Origin: Pseudideonella sakaiensis
Lineage (GTDB): Bacteria; Pseudomonadota; Gammaproteobacteria; Burkholderiales; Burkholderiaceae_C
Direction of reading: 5' to 3'
Length of the DNA: 64,000 bases
Assembly (NCBI RefSeq): GCF_001293525.1
Contig: NZ_BBYR01000005.1
Span: 1 to 64,000 of the forward strand
Position 1 is the first letter of the stretch. Every line of letters begins with the position of its first letter. The position numbers were made by a program, and so were the translations under genes. Of the stretch, positions 1 to 7,399 are shown piece by piece. Below the pieces are notes generated by a model. The model was not told the origin of the DNA. It saw only the letters and a list, made by a program, of their open reading frames with translations, and searched no databases.

Positions 1-1
1 G

Positions 2-166
2 CACGAAAAGTACGACTACCCCGTGTGCCGCCTCTGTGGCGGTAGTGGCCTGCCGCAACACCCCGTTGTGGTGGCCCGGAAGCCTCCGGCCCTGTGCACC
101 GCGTTCGTCCGCCCGTCGGCCGACGTGGTCGTCCCGATGCCCCAACCGCTGCCCCTGGCTGCGTGA
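2..166 (+). CDS. 3' end of an unknown protein (partial)
   Basis: This open frame runs in from the left edge without a stop and ends with TGA 7 bases before the next start. The visible 54 residues begin HEKYDYPVCRLCGGSG, so a CxxC pair (CRLC) lies near the cut edge, followed by a proline- and valine-rich tail. The CxxC could be half of a zinc-binding site, but its partner would lie outside the window. No family is recognised. It is kept because it is tightly followed by a gene with a good ribosome binding site, as expected within an operon. Confidence 0.5.
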   Translation, partial: HEKYDYPVCRLCGGSGLPQHPVVVARKPPALCTAFVRPSADVVVPMPQPLPLAA

Positions 167-173
167 GGAGCGG

Positions 174-389
174 ATGGACAAGCACCTGTGGCTGAGCCTG
201 CTGCGTCTTGTCGACGAGGGCAGCGCTGAAGAGCTTCAGACGAAGAAGGAAGAACTCCTTCAGAGCCTGGAGCGGCTGCGGATCACTCGCGGCCCTGTCC
301 GCAGCGATGTCCTGCGGGTCGTGCGCCTGATCGACGAGGAACTCGTGTCCCGTCTTCATCTGGAGCAACGGCGCAAAGGACGTCGTTAG
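174..389 (+). CDS. small hypothetical protein, 71 aa
   Basis: The start at 174 is chosen because GAGGAG lies just upstream; the same frame stays open back to 36, but that stretch reads like shadow sequence of the preceding gene. The product begins MDKHLWLSLLRLVDEGSAEE, is charged and probably alpha-helical (repeated Leu spacing, many Glu, Lys and Arg) and ends in a basic RRKGRR tail. It has no signal peptide or membrane segment. No family is recognised; such small helical proteins are common in plasmid accessory operons. Its last 107 bases overlap the minus-strand frame 283..519. Confidence 0.6.
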   Translation: MDKHLWLSLLRLVDEGSAEELQTKKEELLQSLERLRITRGPVRSDVLRVVRLIDEELVSRLHLEQRRKGRR

Positions 390-519
390 CGGAAGGTTCG
401 AGGCGCCTCGCGAGGGCCTGCTTGTCGGGACGATCGAACAGGATCGCCCACATGTAGGCCCGCTCGAGCGCTTCGCGCCCGCCATCGATGACTTCAAGAG
501 TCTGGCCTGAACGATCCAT
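283..519 (-). CDS. possible small hypothetical protein, 78 aa
   Basis: A minus-strand frame with an ATG at 519 preceded by AGGAAG at a suitable distance. The first 45 residues (MDRSGQTLEVIDGGREALER and on to a region containing YMWAILFDRPDKQALARRLE) look like real soluble protein. The last third, which overlaps the plus-strand gene 174..389 by 107 bases, is arginine-rich and looks non-coding. Either the two genes overlap tail to tail or this frame has lost its natural stop. No function can be given. Confidence 0.4.
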   Translation of the reverse strand: MDRSGQTLEVIDGGREALERAYMWAILFDRPDKQALARRLEPSANDVLCAVAPDEDGTRVPRRSGARPAGHRCGQGRE

Positions 520-571
520 CGTGATGGCTTCCTGTGAACGCCGGCTTGCCGGCTCGTTCATGCTACCCCAC

Positions 572-588
572 GGGGACGCTTCGTCCCC
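572..588 (+). other. leader hairpin before the gene at 630
   Basis: GGGGACG and CGTCCCC form a perfect 7-bp stem with a 3-base loop, 42 bases before the start codon at 630. A second self-complementary stretch (GCCGGCTTGCCGGC) lies at about 540-553. There is no T-run, so it does not look like a terminator. The same arrangement of short perfect hairpins just before the start codon recurs at several other plus-strand genes in the window. Confidence 0.6.
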
Positions 589-629
589 TGCGGCCGGCTC
601 GTCTCCGTGGACATCCAACGGAGCGAACC

Positions 630-1184
630 ATGCATCAGCAATTGCCCAGCATCGGCCCCATCCACGGCCAGCTCGCCGCCCCGGTTCCACCGGATCGTCA
701 CGAGTTGGCCGAGGAGATGGCCTGGGTGCACCTGTACCGCGCCGTGCGCCAGCCTCCCGGCGCCGCGGAAGTGGTCAAGTACCTCAACAGCAACCCTGAA
801 GCCAGGAGCCGCCACGAGGCGCTTTACCTGATCGCCTGCGAGACCTTGCACGCCAAGGTCCTAGCCGACGAACAGAGCGAGCGCACCGTTGCTGCGTTCC
901 GCGCGATCTTCATGACCGCGCCCATCCATGTCCTGCAGCTGGCGACGGCCCTCGTCGTCGCCATTCCCAGGATCTTCTCCGGCAAGTCCACCGTCGACCC
1001 GAAGGCCTCCAGGCCCAAGGCCGGCGCCTCGCGTGCCAAGGCACGCGTGGACGTGCTCGCGAAGCATCCGGAGGTCGCCGAGGTGATCACCGGGTTCGCC
1101 GCATCGCCGAGCACGGCGCCTGTGACTCCGGAAGCGCCGGCTGCCCCCGAGGCTCCTGCCTCACGCGGCGGCCAGGCAGCGTGA
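630..1184 (+). CDS. hypothetical protein, 184 aa
   Basis: The start at 630 follows CGGAGCGAACC; the same leader ending (ATCCAACGGAGCG-ACC before ATG) occurs before the gene at 13154, which supports this start over the longer frame beginning at 534. The product (MHQQLPSIGPIHGQLAAPVP...) has a helical soluble N-terminal half. A hydrophobic stretch around residues 95-112 (HVLQLATALVVAIPRIF) may touch the membrane. The C-terminal tail is low-complexity and rich in Ala, Pro and Lys (residues about 115-184). No family is recognised. It overlaps the convergent gene 1161..1376 by 24 bases. Confidence 0.6.
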   Translation: MHQQLPSIGPIHGQLAAPVPPDRHELAEEMAWVHLYRAVRQPPGAAEVVKYLNSNPEARSRHEALYLIACETLHAKVLADEQSERTVAAFRAIFMTAPIHVLQLATALVVAIPRIFSGKSTVDPKASRPKAGASRAKARVDVLAKHPEVAEVITGFAASPSTAPVTPEAPAAPEAPASRGGQAA

Positions 1185-1376
1185 CACCTCGTTGTCGATG
1201 AGCCACGCCAGGATCTCGTACTCACGGGACTCCTCGGCGTAGTAGGCCTTGCACTGCGCAACGTACAGCGCCAGGCCGTCGAGCGTTCGAACGCCATCCA
1301 CCGGGAAACCGGTGATGCGTTCGAGCCGCTCGGCCTCCTTGCGGGTCAGCCTGATGGCATTGCCCAACCTCAGCAT
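1161..1376 (-). CDS. hypothetical protein, 71 aa
   Basis: A compact minus-strand gene (MLRLGNAIRLTRKEAERLER...) whose product is acidic and helical, with a motif rich in Tyr and Glu (AYYAEESREYEIL) and no signal peptide or membrane helix. The sequence N-AIRLTRKEAERLERITGF resembles an HTH-like helix pair with a Thr-Arg-Lys-Glu-Ala cap, so a small DNA- or partner-binding protein is possible, but no family is recognised. It converges on the gene 630..1184 and overlaps its end. Confidence 0.55.
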   Translation of the reverse strand: MLRLGNAIRLTRKEAERLERITGFPVDGVRTLDGLALYVAQCKAYYAEESREYEILAWLIDNEVSRCLAAA

Positions 1377-1459
1377 CTTCGTCCTCTCGCGAACCTGCCT
1401 CCGTGTCTAACACGCGAAGTGCCGCCGTCAAGGGTCTCGCGAAGGCGCATCCCTAAGGA

Positions 1460-1732
1460 ATGTCCAAGACGATGAACGTCGAAGCCCTGCAGATCATCGA
1501 ACTCGACGCCGCTCGGGCGCCGGCACCGATGGTCGACCACTACATCCAACTCGTGCGCAACAGCCTCGCGGAGTGCACGGCCGACACGGCCGAGTACGCG
1601 AACGCGCTGCTGCTCAAGCTCGAGCATCTGGCAAGCCACCAGCGTGCTCATGCCATCGATTCGAGCCAGACCCAGGTCTACCTGGCGCCTTGGCTCACCA
1701 TCCCTTCGCCGTCCCTGCGGGACGCGGCCTGA
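1460..1732 (+). CDS. hypothetical protein, 90 aa
   Basis: ATG at 1460 is preceded by TAAGGA; a second in-frame ATG lies 12 bases on. The product (MSKTMNVEALQIIELDAARA...) is a soluble, mostly helical protein with no recognisable domain. It is transcribed in the same direction as the neighbouring plus-strand plasmid ORFs, but is separated from the next one by a 238-base hairpin-rich leader. Confidence 0.55.
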   Translation: MSKTMNVEALQIIELDAARAPAPMVDHYIQLVRNSLAECTADTAEYANALLLKLEHLASHQRAHAIDSSQTQVYLAPWLTIPSPSLRDAA

Positions 1733-1749
1733 TCGTCCACCTGCGGGCC

Positions 1750-1772
1750 GTTCGATGCCTCGTGCATCGAAC
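1750..1772 (+). other. leader hairpin before the gene at 1971
   Basis: GTTCGATGC and GCATCGAAC form a perfect 9-bp stem with loop CTCGT. Further downstream, at about 1910-1940, GGCGCC, CCCC, GGGG and GGCGCC are arranged as a second, nested inverted repeat. The 238 bases between 1732 and 1971 hold no convincing gene and appear to be a structured 5' leader. Confidence 0.6.
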
Positions 1773-1970
1773 GCCTGCCGGCGGTCTCAGCGTCGAGGTG
1801 CGATGAGCGCCTCATCCTCCGAACTCCGTGCGACCGGCACGGATGCGACCTCCCCGGGCCGCGCATCGAGCAGGTGCCAACCACCTGCGACTTCATCAAC
1901 CCGAGCGGGGCGCCCTACCCCCGGTCGGGGTGGCGGCGCCTTTCTCGCACAACAAGAAAGGACCCGTCGT

Positions 1971-2288
1971 ATGGCAACTCGCAAGACGAAACATCCGCCC
2001 AAGGGTGAGCAGCGTCGCCGCCTGACCCTGTTCTTCAACAAGGACGCACGCAAGTCCGCGGCGGACGCGTTGAAGAAGGCGTCGTGGCTGCTCGCTGCAG
2101 CCAATGCGTACCTTGGCTTCGCCAAGGAGTCGGTGGCCTACCTGGCCGTCGTGATCGTCGGCTGGTTGGTCGCGCAGACCCTGGCCGTCGTCCTCCTCAG
2201 CCTCGAGGAGGAACAGGGCTCGCAAGAGCCTGAGGAGCAGGGACATGCAAGACCTCCTGGCATCGTTGGCAAGCGCGCTCAACAATGA
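1971..2288 (+). CDS. small inner-membrane protein, 105 aa
   Basis: ATG at 1971 follows AGAAAGGACCC. The N-terminal 40 residues are strongly basic (MATRKTKHPPKGEQRRRLTL...). A hydrophobic span at about residues 60-85 (VAYLAVVIVGWLVAQTLAVV) predicts one or two membrane passes, and the tail is acidic and then basic. The frame is open back to 1644, but that upstream part is leader sequence with hairpins. The next gene starts inside its 3' end, so the two are probably translated together. No family is recognised; a cytoplasmic basic arm with a membrane anchor is all that can be seen. Confidence 0.6.
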   Translation: MATRKTKHPPKGEQRRRLTLFFNKDARKSAADALKKASWLLAAANAYLGFAKESVAYLAVVIVGWLVAQTLAVVLLSLEEEQGSQEPEEQGHARPPGIVGKRAQQ

Positions 2289-2433
2289 CCCCGTCCTGGC
2301 CACCTACGCACTCGCGTGGGTGGGCCTCGACCTGTGGGGAGCCGCTGCCCTGGCCCTCGCGTATCGCAGCCGCCTGCATGAGCGGGCCGGCCAACTCCAC
2401 CCGAGGCCGCACAGCCTGTTCCCACACCGGTAA
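2245..2433 (+). CDS. small hypothetical membrane-associated protein, 62 aa
   Basis: The start lies within the 3' end of the preceding membrane-protein gene (44-base overlap) and has GAGGAGCAGG before ATG. The product begins MQDLLASLASALNNDPVLAT and has a hydrophobic stretch at about residues 18-40 (ATYALAWVGLDLWGAAALAL), consistent with one membrane helix, followed by a basic tail. The overlap and shared membrane character suggest that it works with the 1971..2288 product. Unknown function. Confidence 0.55.
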   Translation: MQDLLASLASALNNDPVLATYALAWVGLDLWGAAALALAYRSRLHERAGQLHPRPHSLFPHR

Positions 2434-2509
2434 CGCCGCCGTTCGGCGCACCCCGACATGCCCCGCACGATCATCCGATCTGCAGGGCATCGTCGTTTCT
2501 GCGCGCCCC

Positions 2510-2734
2510 TCAGCGCCAGTCACGGACGAAGGGCCGCACCCGCCAGCTGATGCCATCCGGACTGCTCGCCTCGGCCAGCAACGTTCGGCAGGCGCCTAGC
2601 TTGACGAACCTGCCTTGGCTGTCGAGCTGAAAACCCATGAGCTGGAGTGCCTGTCTTGAGTAGCGCTTGCGCAGCATGGCGTAGGCCGTCGGGGTACGTC
2701 GCCGCCTTGGCCAGTGATCCAGCTGCAGGCTCAT
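2510..2734 (-). CDS. hypothetical protein, 74 aa
   Basis: Minus-strand gene with GAGGAACG before ATG. The product (MSLQLDHWPRRRRTPTAYAM...) is basic and soluble, with an aromatic C-terminal part (GISWRVRPFVRDWR). It lies 16 bases downstream of the thermonuclease gene in the same direction and is probably its operon partner. No domain is recognised. Confidence 0.55.
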   Translation of the reverse strand: MSLQLDHWPRRRRTPTAYAMLRKRYSRQALQLMGFQLDSQGRFVKLGACRTLLAEASSPDGISWRVRPFVRDWR

Positions 2735-2750
2735 CGTTCCTCGCTGTGCA

Positions 2751-3314
2751 TCACTGCAGCGCTTCGCCGTCCCGCTTCATCCGGCGCCACTCCCAGGGCG
2801 GCAGCGGTGCGGCGTCAGCCCACAGTCCGAGGCGGGCTTCGCGCGCGTCGGCCTCGAGGCGGAGCAACTGCGGGTCCTTGCTGTACGCCCGATAGACCCA
2901 GGCCATGCCGCGCCGAACCTGTTCTTCGCTGACGTCCAGGCCGTCCACGGTCATCGTGACGATGGGCCGCCCGTTGCGGTCGACCTCGCGCCACTCGATG
3001 TGGACCTGCTTCTTCCAGACGAGCTGACGAAGCGACTGCTCGGCTCGCTGCCCCCAGGCCTGTCGATGTTCCGGTGCGTCGATCCTGGCCAGCCGCAACC
3101 GCAGCGGCCGGCCTTCGATGACCGCCGTCGCCGTGTCGCCGTCCGACACCGCCGTGATCACGACGTCGGCCGCGTGGCCGAGCCGGGCGGCCCTGGCTTC
3201 CACACCGGTCAAGATCTCTCCGGGCTCTTGCGCCTGGGCTGCCACCTGCAGCGCGGCACAGGCGAGCACCGCGGCCACCGCCCTCGTCCCCGACCCCTTT
3301 GACAAAACCTTCAC
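2751..3314 (-). CDS. exported thermonuclease (staphylococcal-nuclease family)
   Basis: The GTG start at 3314 follows GGGGAG and comes directly after the stop of the upstream gene. Residues 1-30 form a Sec signal peptide (VLSKGSGTRAVAAVLACAAL, cleavage near AQA-QE). The mature part is an SNase/OB-fold domain: VSDGDTA, the calcium- and substrate-site strand RLARIDAPEHRQAWG (catalytic Arg and Glu), and the second Arg region QVRRGMAWVYR. The C-terminus WADAAPLPPWEWRR is typical of plasmid- and phage-borne nucleases. It would act in the periplasm on DNA or RNA. Similar genes are common on conjugative plasmids, but their role there is unclear. Confidence 0.9.
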   Translation of the reverse strand: MKVLSKGSGTRAVAAVLACAALQVAAQAQEPGEILTGVEARAARLGHAADVVITAVSDGDTATAVIEGRPLRLRLARIDAPEHRQAWGQRAEQSLRQLVWKKQVHIEWREVDRNGRPIVTMTVDGLDVSEEQVRRGMAWVYRAYSKDPQLLRLEADAREARLGLWADAAPLPPWEWRRMKRDGEALQ

Positions 3315-3324
3315 CGCTGCTCCC

Positions 3325-3552
3325 CTACTTGCGCCGGCGGCCCTTGGCGCGTTCCACCCGCTGCAACTGGAGCCGCTGCCGCACCGCGGCTGTGTAGCAC
3401 CATGCCACATCGAGCGTCTCGGTACTTCGCAGCCCCTTGGCCCGCAGTTCGATCACTCCGCCGACCACGGTCACGATCACCGCGCGCGGGCCCTTGTCTC
3501 GCACCATCGCGCTGGTCTCGCGCGTCACGGGCCGCAGCGACTTGGTCACCAT
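3325..3552 (-). CDS. hypothetical protein, 75 aa
   Basis: Minus-strand gene (MVTKSLRPVTRETSAMVRDK...) ending in a basic tail (RAKGRRRK) 10 bases before the nuclease start, so the two are co-transcribed. The central part (RAVIVTVVGGVIELRAKGL) could form a small beta-rich domain. No signal peptide is seen and no family is recognised. The strict head-to-tail packing with the thermonuclease gene is the main support. Confidence 0.6.
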   Translation of the reverse strand: MVTKSLRPVTRETSAMVRDKGPRAVIVTVVGGVIELRAKGLRSTETLDVAWCYTAAVRQRLQLQRVERAKGRRRK

Positions 3553-3613
3553 GGTGCACCCGCAGTCGTCTTGAGGATTCCGGCGTTCAACATCGTGTTC
3601 TCCTTGCCTGTGG

Positions 3614-3907
3614 TCAGGATCGCATCGCGTGCTGCGCCTTCAAGCCCTGCCCGCCGGACGGCATCCTTCGCAGATCTGCCGCGAGGTACGCATCCGGCAT
3701 GTCATCCGCATTGGCCTCCAGATGCCCGGGGCAACACCGGTCCCGGGCTGCGAGCTGCGCGAGCACGGGCAGCAGCATTCCCAGCGCGCTGGACAGTGGC
3801 TGTGCGTCGTGCTCGGCGAGCCAGCCGCATCCTTCGACCGCCGGCAGGATGGAGCCGCCTTGCCACGACCAGCGCACGCACGTCTCGCACTGACCTTGCC
3901 GGCTCAT
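3614..3907 (-). CDS. hypothetical protein with CxxC, 97 aa
   Basis: The ATG at 3907 overlaps the stop of the upstream gene (ATGA), a typical translationally coupled arrangement, and is preferred over the longer open frame. The product begins MSRQGQCETCVRWSWQGGSI, so a CxxC pair sits near the N-terminus, and further cysteines follow at about residues 27 and 57-58 (CGW, RCCPGH). A small zinc-binding protein is possible. No family is recognised. Confidence 0.6.
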   Translation of the reverse strand: MSRQGQCETCVRWSWQGGSILPAVEGCGWLAEHDAQPLSSALGMLLPVLAQLAARDRCCPGHLEANADDMPDAYLAADLRRMPSGGQGLKAQHAMRS

Positions 3908-4371
3908 CCCTCGACCCCCGCCCACTCGCCCTTGCCCACCGCCTCGGCCCGCTGAAGCATCGCGTGCCCCATCGCGCCGGTCGCAGCAACGAACGCTTCG
4001 CGACTGCGAGGCCGCGCACCGCGATCCGCGCGGCATAGCGGACGATGCGACGTGCCGCTTCCATCACCGAAACCGCACACGAGATCGAACGCCCCCGGTC
4101 CGTCCAATTCGACGATCTGCGTGTCAGCAAGCGCGATGCCGAAGCCGCCGATCAAGTAGCGATGCGCGGCCGGCGCCAGCTGGTCCAAAGCGTTGGTCAC
4201 GCTGGCACCCGGGTTGCGGCCCCAGCGCTCCATGTCCACCAGCAGCAGCCTCGCCAGTCCGGCCCGCTCGAGCACACCGGCCACCGCCAGCACACCGTCC
4301 TGCTGTCGAACGGGTGGCACATTGGGACTGGCGCAGAACAGGCGGAGGTGGCGGATCAGTGCTTGCGACAT
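3904..4371 (-). CDS. hypothetical protein, 155 aa
   Basis: The start at 4371 (MSQALIRHLRLFCASPNVPP...) is preferred; the frame extends only 15 codons further upstream. The product is a soluble alpha/beta protein with the segment LARLLLVDMERWGRNPGASV and a glycine-rich turn (YLIGGFGIALAD). No catalytic motif is recognised. It lies between the UvrD-type helicase gene (59 bases upstream) and the CxxC protein, with which it overlaps by 4 bases, so all three probably form one operon downstream of the PRTRC genes. Confidence 0.6.
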   Translation of the reverse strand: MSQALIRHLRLFCASPNVPPVRQQDGVLAVAGVLERAGLARLLLVDMERWGRNPGASVTNALDQLAPAAHRYLIGGFGIALADTQIVELDGPGAFDLVCGFGDGSGTSHRPLCRADRGARPRSREAFVAATGAMGHAMLQRAEAVGKGEWAGVEG

Positions 4372-4430
4372 CGACGGTCCTTCGGGGTCTCGAAGACCAT
4401 CATCCGAGCCACGCAAGACGCTTCAAGGGA

Positions 4431-5876
4431 TCAACGCGGGCGCAGGCGCCGATAGCTCAGCCACTCGTCGAACGACTCGCACAGCCGAACAGACGCCTTC
4501 GCGCGGGTCAGGGCGACGTACAGCAGATTCACGTCCGCCTGATCCACCTCGTCGGCCGTCAGCTCCCTGCCGTCCTCGAAGAACCGCATGAAATCGTCGG
4601 CCAGCCAGACCTGGTCGAACTCCAGGCCCTTCGCCTTGTGCGCTGTCGAGAAGAACAAGCCGTCGAAGTCGCTCCAGGCGGCCTTGTCGAGCGCCACGTG
4701 CCGGGACCTGATCTGCTCCACCAGTGCCGGCACGCGCCCGCCGTAATCCTCGACCACGCGCACCAGGTGCCTGAGCTCAGGGTCGGCGGCATCCTCTGCG
4801 AGTTGCTGCAGGTCCTCGAAGCTGCCGAAGCTGCGCAGGTAGGGGTCGCGGACAAGCCCGCCACTGCCCGCCCACAGGTGGTAGGCGTCGAGCAGCTTCT
4901 CCATCCGGTAGCCCTCGGGCCCGCCCACGAAGTGGTAGCGCCGATTGCTCGACAGGAACGAGATGGCTTCCTCGAACACGACCGCGTTCGTCCTGGCCAG
5001 CACCGCGAAGGAGCGCTTCGTGTCCACCGACAAGCGCGTGGCCGCCCGGCCGGCCCCGACGATGCGCAGCGTGTTGTCGAGCTTGAAGTGGCCCAGCAGG
5101 GCGTTCGCCACCTGCGCGAGACCCTCCCCGAAGCGGAAGCTGCGCGTGAGCTGCAGCCGCTGATCCGCCTCGTGAACCCCCAGGGCATTGGCCGACCCGC
5201 GGAAGGCGAAGATCTGCTGCGCCGAGTCGCCCACCAGCACCAGCCCGCCGCCCTGGCGCCGCACGATGTCGTAGGTGCACAGGTTGAGGTCCTGGGCCTC
5301 GTCCACGGCCACCAGATCCTGGCCTCGCAACGTCGGCTCGTCCATCTGGAAGAGCTTGAGGTACCCGTCATGGGGCAGGCGAAGCTCGCCACCATCGGTC
5401 CGGCACATCCGTCCCCAGGTCGCCCTGGCAACCTCGACAACGTTTCCCGGATCGGCCAGGCGCTCGGCGATGTCGGCCGGCACGTGCGAGGCATCGATCT
5501 GCGCGTCCAGCGAGCCGCACCAGTTCTGGATCGCCTGCAAGGCAGCGGTGGCCACCAATGGCCCGCATCGGAACGTCCGCGCCACCGAAGACGCGTAGGT
5601 CTTGCCCACCCGCTGCGGCGCCTCGCTGCCGAAGAACTCGACCGCCTTGCGCCAAGCGATGGAGTGGGTGGTGCGGCACGTGACGTTCGGCGGCATGCGC
5701 GCCGCGGCTTCCAACTGGATCGACTTGTTGAAGGCGAGATAGAGGATGCGGCTGCGCGGACGCGCGCCGGCGTACAGGCCGAGCGTCGTCGTCTTTGCCG
5801 TACCGGCCCCAGCCTCCACGACCAGCGACCGCGCATCGCTGGCGACGATGCGCTGCTGTTCCTCGGTCGGCTGCAT
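4431..5876 (-). CDS. UvrD/Rep-type superfamily 1 DNA helicase, 481 aa
   Basis: All main SF1A helicase motifs are present: Q motif TEEQQRIV at the N-terminus, Walker A GAGTAKTTT at residues about 22-30, Walker B with VDEAQD at 191-196, motif III GDSAQQIFAFRG, motif V HKAKGLEFD and motif VI LYVALTRAK near the C-terminus. At 481 residues it is much shorter than UvrD or RecB and closer to the compact plasmid and FBH1-like helicases; the large 1B/2B insertions are reduced. The expected role is ATP-driven 3'-5' unwinding or removal of proteins from DNA. It lies downstream of the PRTRC cassette on the same strand, with an 18-base gap to the membrane-protein gene. Confidence 0.9.
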   Translation of the reverse strand: MQPTEEQQRIVASDARSLVVEAGAGTAKTTTLGLYAGARPRSRILYLAFNKSIQLEAAARMPPNVTCRTTHSIAWRKAVEFFGSEAPQRVGKTYASSVARTFRCGPLVATAALQAIQNWCGSLDAQIDASHVPADIAERLADPGNVVEVARATWGRMCRTDGGELRLPHDGYLKLFQMDEPTLRGQDLVAVDEAQDLNLCTYDIVRRQGGGLVLVGDSAQQIFAFRGSANALGVHEADQRLQLTRSFRFGEGLAQVANALLGHFKLDNTLRIVGAGRAATRLSVDTKRSFAVLARTNAVVFEEAISFLSSNRRYHFVGGPEGYRMEKLLDAYHLWAGSGGLVRDPYLRSFGSFEDLQQLAEDAADPELRHLVRVVEDYGGRVPALVEQIRSRHVALDKAAWSDFDGLFFSTAHKAKGLEFDQVWLADDFMRFFEDGRELTADEVDQADVNLLYVALTRAKASVRLCESFDEWLSYRRLRPR

Positions 5877-5894
5877 CGGCGTTTCAGCCGCTCG

Positions 5895-6173
5895 CTACCA
5901 GGCGGTTCGCCTGTTCACGAACAGCGTCCGCATATGGCCCTGGTCCACCTGCGCCCAGGCACGGAACGACCACGCGCACACGGCGATATTGGTCGCATAC
6001 ATGCCGATGCTCCACCACAGGCCAACTCGCGCGCTCAACCCGATCAGCACGATGTTGGCGACGATCCAGGTCACGAAGCCTGCCCGGCGTTTGCGGGCCA
6101 CCTGGACCTGCCCGAGCAGCGTGAGGATCCAGCCAAGCACCTGGAGTGCGCTGACCAACTGACCTTCCGCCAT
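5895..6173 (-). CDS. small membrane protein, PnuC-like half, 92 aa
   Basis: The ATG at 6173 follows AAAGGGATCGTC; an in-frame ATG lies 24 bases upstream. The product has three hydrophobic segments (VLGWILTLLGQVQVA, VTWIVANIVLIGLSA and LWWSIGMYATNIAVCAWSFR). The aromatic-rich order and a Trp near the end of each helix resemble the repeat unit of PnuC-type vitamin transporters, but it is only about half their length. It could act as a dimer, or the likeness may be superficial. Its position between the PRTRC ThiF gene and the helicase suggests it belongs to the island rather than to NAD metabolism. Confidence 0.6.
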   Translation of the reverse strand: MAEGQLVSALQVLGWILTLLGQVQVARKRRAGFVTWIVANIVLIGLSARVGLWWSIGMYATNIAVCAWSFRAWAQVDQGHMRTLFVNRRTAW

Positions 6174-6380
6174 GACGATCCCTTTCGTCGATTGCATGGG
6201 TTCATTCTTGGCTGGCGCTCGATGCCTTCAAGGGCTGGCCAGCGGAGCCCGAGGGCCTGAACACGATCGAGCCCACACTGCCTTGTCATGCTGCCGGGTT
6301 CGCGTCATTTGCGCCAACCGAAAGGCGGCACGCAGCACCCCCACTTTTCGGCCGGCGCTGCGGCCTCCGCTCCTGGCGAG

Positions 6381-7187
6381 CTACTCAGCCGGAAGACCAC
6401 GGGGCTTACGCCGCCGGACGCCGAAGCGCTTCCACACTGCCGGGTTCACGTCGATGGGGCCCGATCGCTTGGACGACAGATTGACCAGCACACCGTGCTG
6501 CCTGATCGGCCCCTGGAACAACTCGTAGAGCAACTGCGACGCCCACCGCACCGCCATGTCGTTGACGAACAGACCTTGGGACTGCAACGAGATTCGCACC
6601 GAACAGGACGGTGCGTCGTCCTCCTGCTGCTCCTCCAGCAGTTGCGGGAACAGTTCGGTGACACAGGGCAGCCGTCCCCATTCCTGCAGTTCGGGCAGCG
6701 GATAGGGCTTGGGCTGACCCAGCACCACCTGTGCCCCGCTCTCGGTGTTGCCGAGGTCGAGCCAGTAGGTGGCACGCGATCCGCGTTGGAACAGGTTCCT
6801 GTGCAGCTCACGCCGCGAGCGCGCCGAGTCCACGCAGCTGATGACGATGCTTGGACCGCCTCCGTGGTCGGTGGCGAGCGATGCCTCGTAGTGACGCGGC
6901 ACGGCGTCCCAGTCGAGGCCGAAATACTGGTTCAGCCGGTGGATCGTCACCACCGCCTTGTGCAGCCCCACGTCGGCCGGGCTGTAGATCTGCCGCCCGA
7001 CGTTGGACTCGCTCACCCGGTCGCCGTCGAACGCTGTGACATGCAGGCCGTAGGGGTGGCCGAGCGCCCGCATCGCGATGTCCAGGCGAGCCAGACAGTT
7101 GGCCATCTGCGCACCGTTGCCCCCGACGCCCACCAGGTGGACCTTCACCCGCTGGCTCAACAGGCTTCGTCCGATGCAGTGTTCCAT
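6381..7187 (-). CDS. PRTRC system ThiF-family (E1-like) protein, 268 aa
   Basis: An E1/ThiF/MoeB-fold adenylating enzyme. It has the nucleotide-binding loop VHLVGVGGNGAQMA (GVGGNG at residues 20-25), the Arg- and Asp-bearing segment FDGDRVSESNVGRQ at 53-66, and the later Asp motif SCVDSARSRREL at about 117-128. No CxxC zinc pairs are seen, as is common in the shorter bacterial E1-like proteins. In the PRTRC (ParB-Related, ThiF-Related Cassette) family it is the E1 candidate that would adenylate the C-terminal glycine of the ubiquitin-like protein C. It lies 212 bases downstream of the JAB-domain protein A on the same strand, behind a strong hairpin. Confidence 0.9.
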   Translation of the reverse strand: MEHCIGRSLLSQRVKVHLVGVGGNGAQMANCLARLDIAMRALGHPYGLHVTAFDGDRVSESNVGRQIYSPADVGLHKAVVTIHRLNQYFGLDWDAVPRHYEASLATDHGGGPSIVISCVDSARSRRELHRNLFQRGSRATYWLDLGNTESGAQVVLGQPKPYPLPELQEWGRLPCVTELFPQLLEEQQEDDAPSCSVRISLQSQGLFVNDMAVRWASQLLYELFQGPIRQHGVLVNLSSKRSGPIDVNPAVWKRFGVRRRKPRGLPAE

Positions 7188-7366
7188 GTCGATTCCGGTC
7201 CTCTCCCGAAGATGATCGTGGACCAGGCGTCCGCTTCAACCCCGGCGCGCGCGCCATCGGCAAGCTCGTCGGCGGTGGCCGCTCAGCGACGGGCCGCAGT
7301 GCACAATGAAGAGCGCATTCGATCCGTCCTTGCTTCTCCTCCCTGGGCAAGGCCTGATGCGTCTTC

Positions 7367-7395
7367 GGCGCCTCGGCGTTCAGCGTCGAGGCGCC
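7367..7395 (-). other. stem-loop between PRTRC A and ThiF genes
   Basis: GGCGCCTCG and CGAGGCGCC form a perfect 9-bp stem with an 11-base loop that can pair further. It sits 4 bases beyond the stop codon of the PRTRC A gene and has no T-run on the minus strand. It may be an RNA-stabilising end, a weak attenuator or a processing site that sets the level of the downstream ThiF and helicase genes. Confidence 0.5.
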
Positions 7396-7399
7396 TCTT

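Noticed and set aside
4314-6260. 648-codon plus-strand open frame
   Set aside because: It is antisense to the UvrD-type helicase, which shows all motifs; the plus-strand product shows none.
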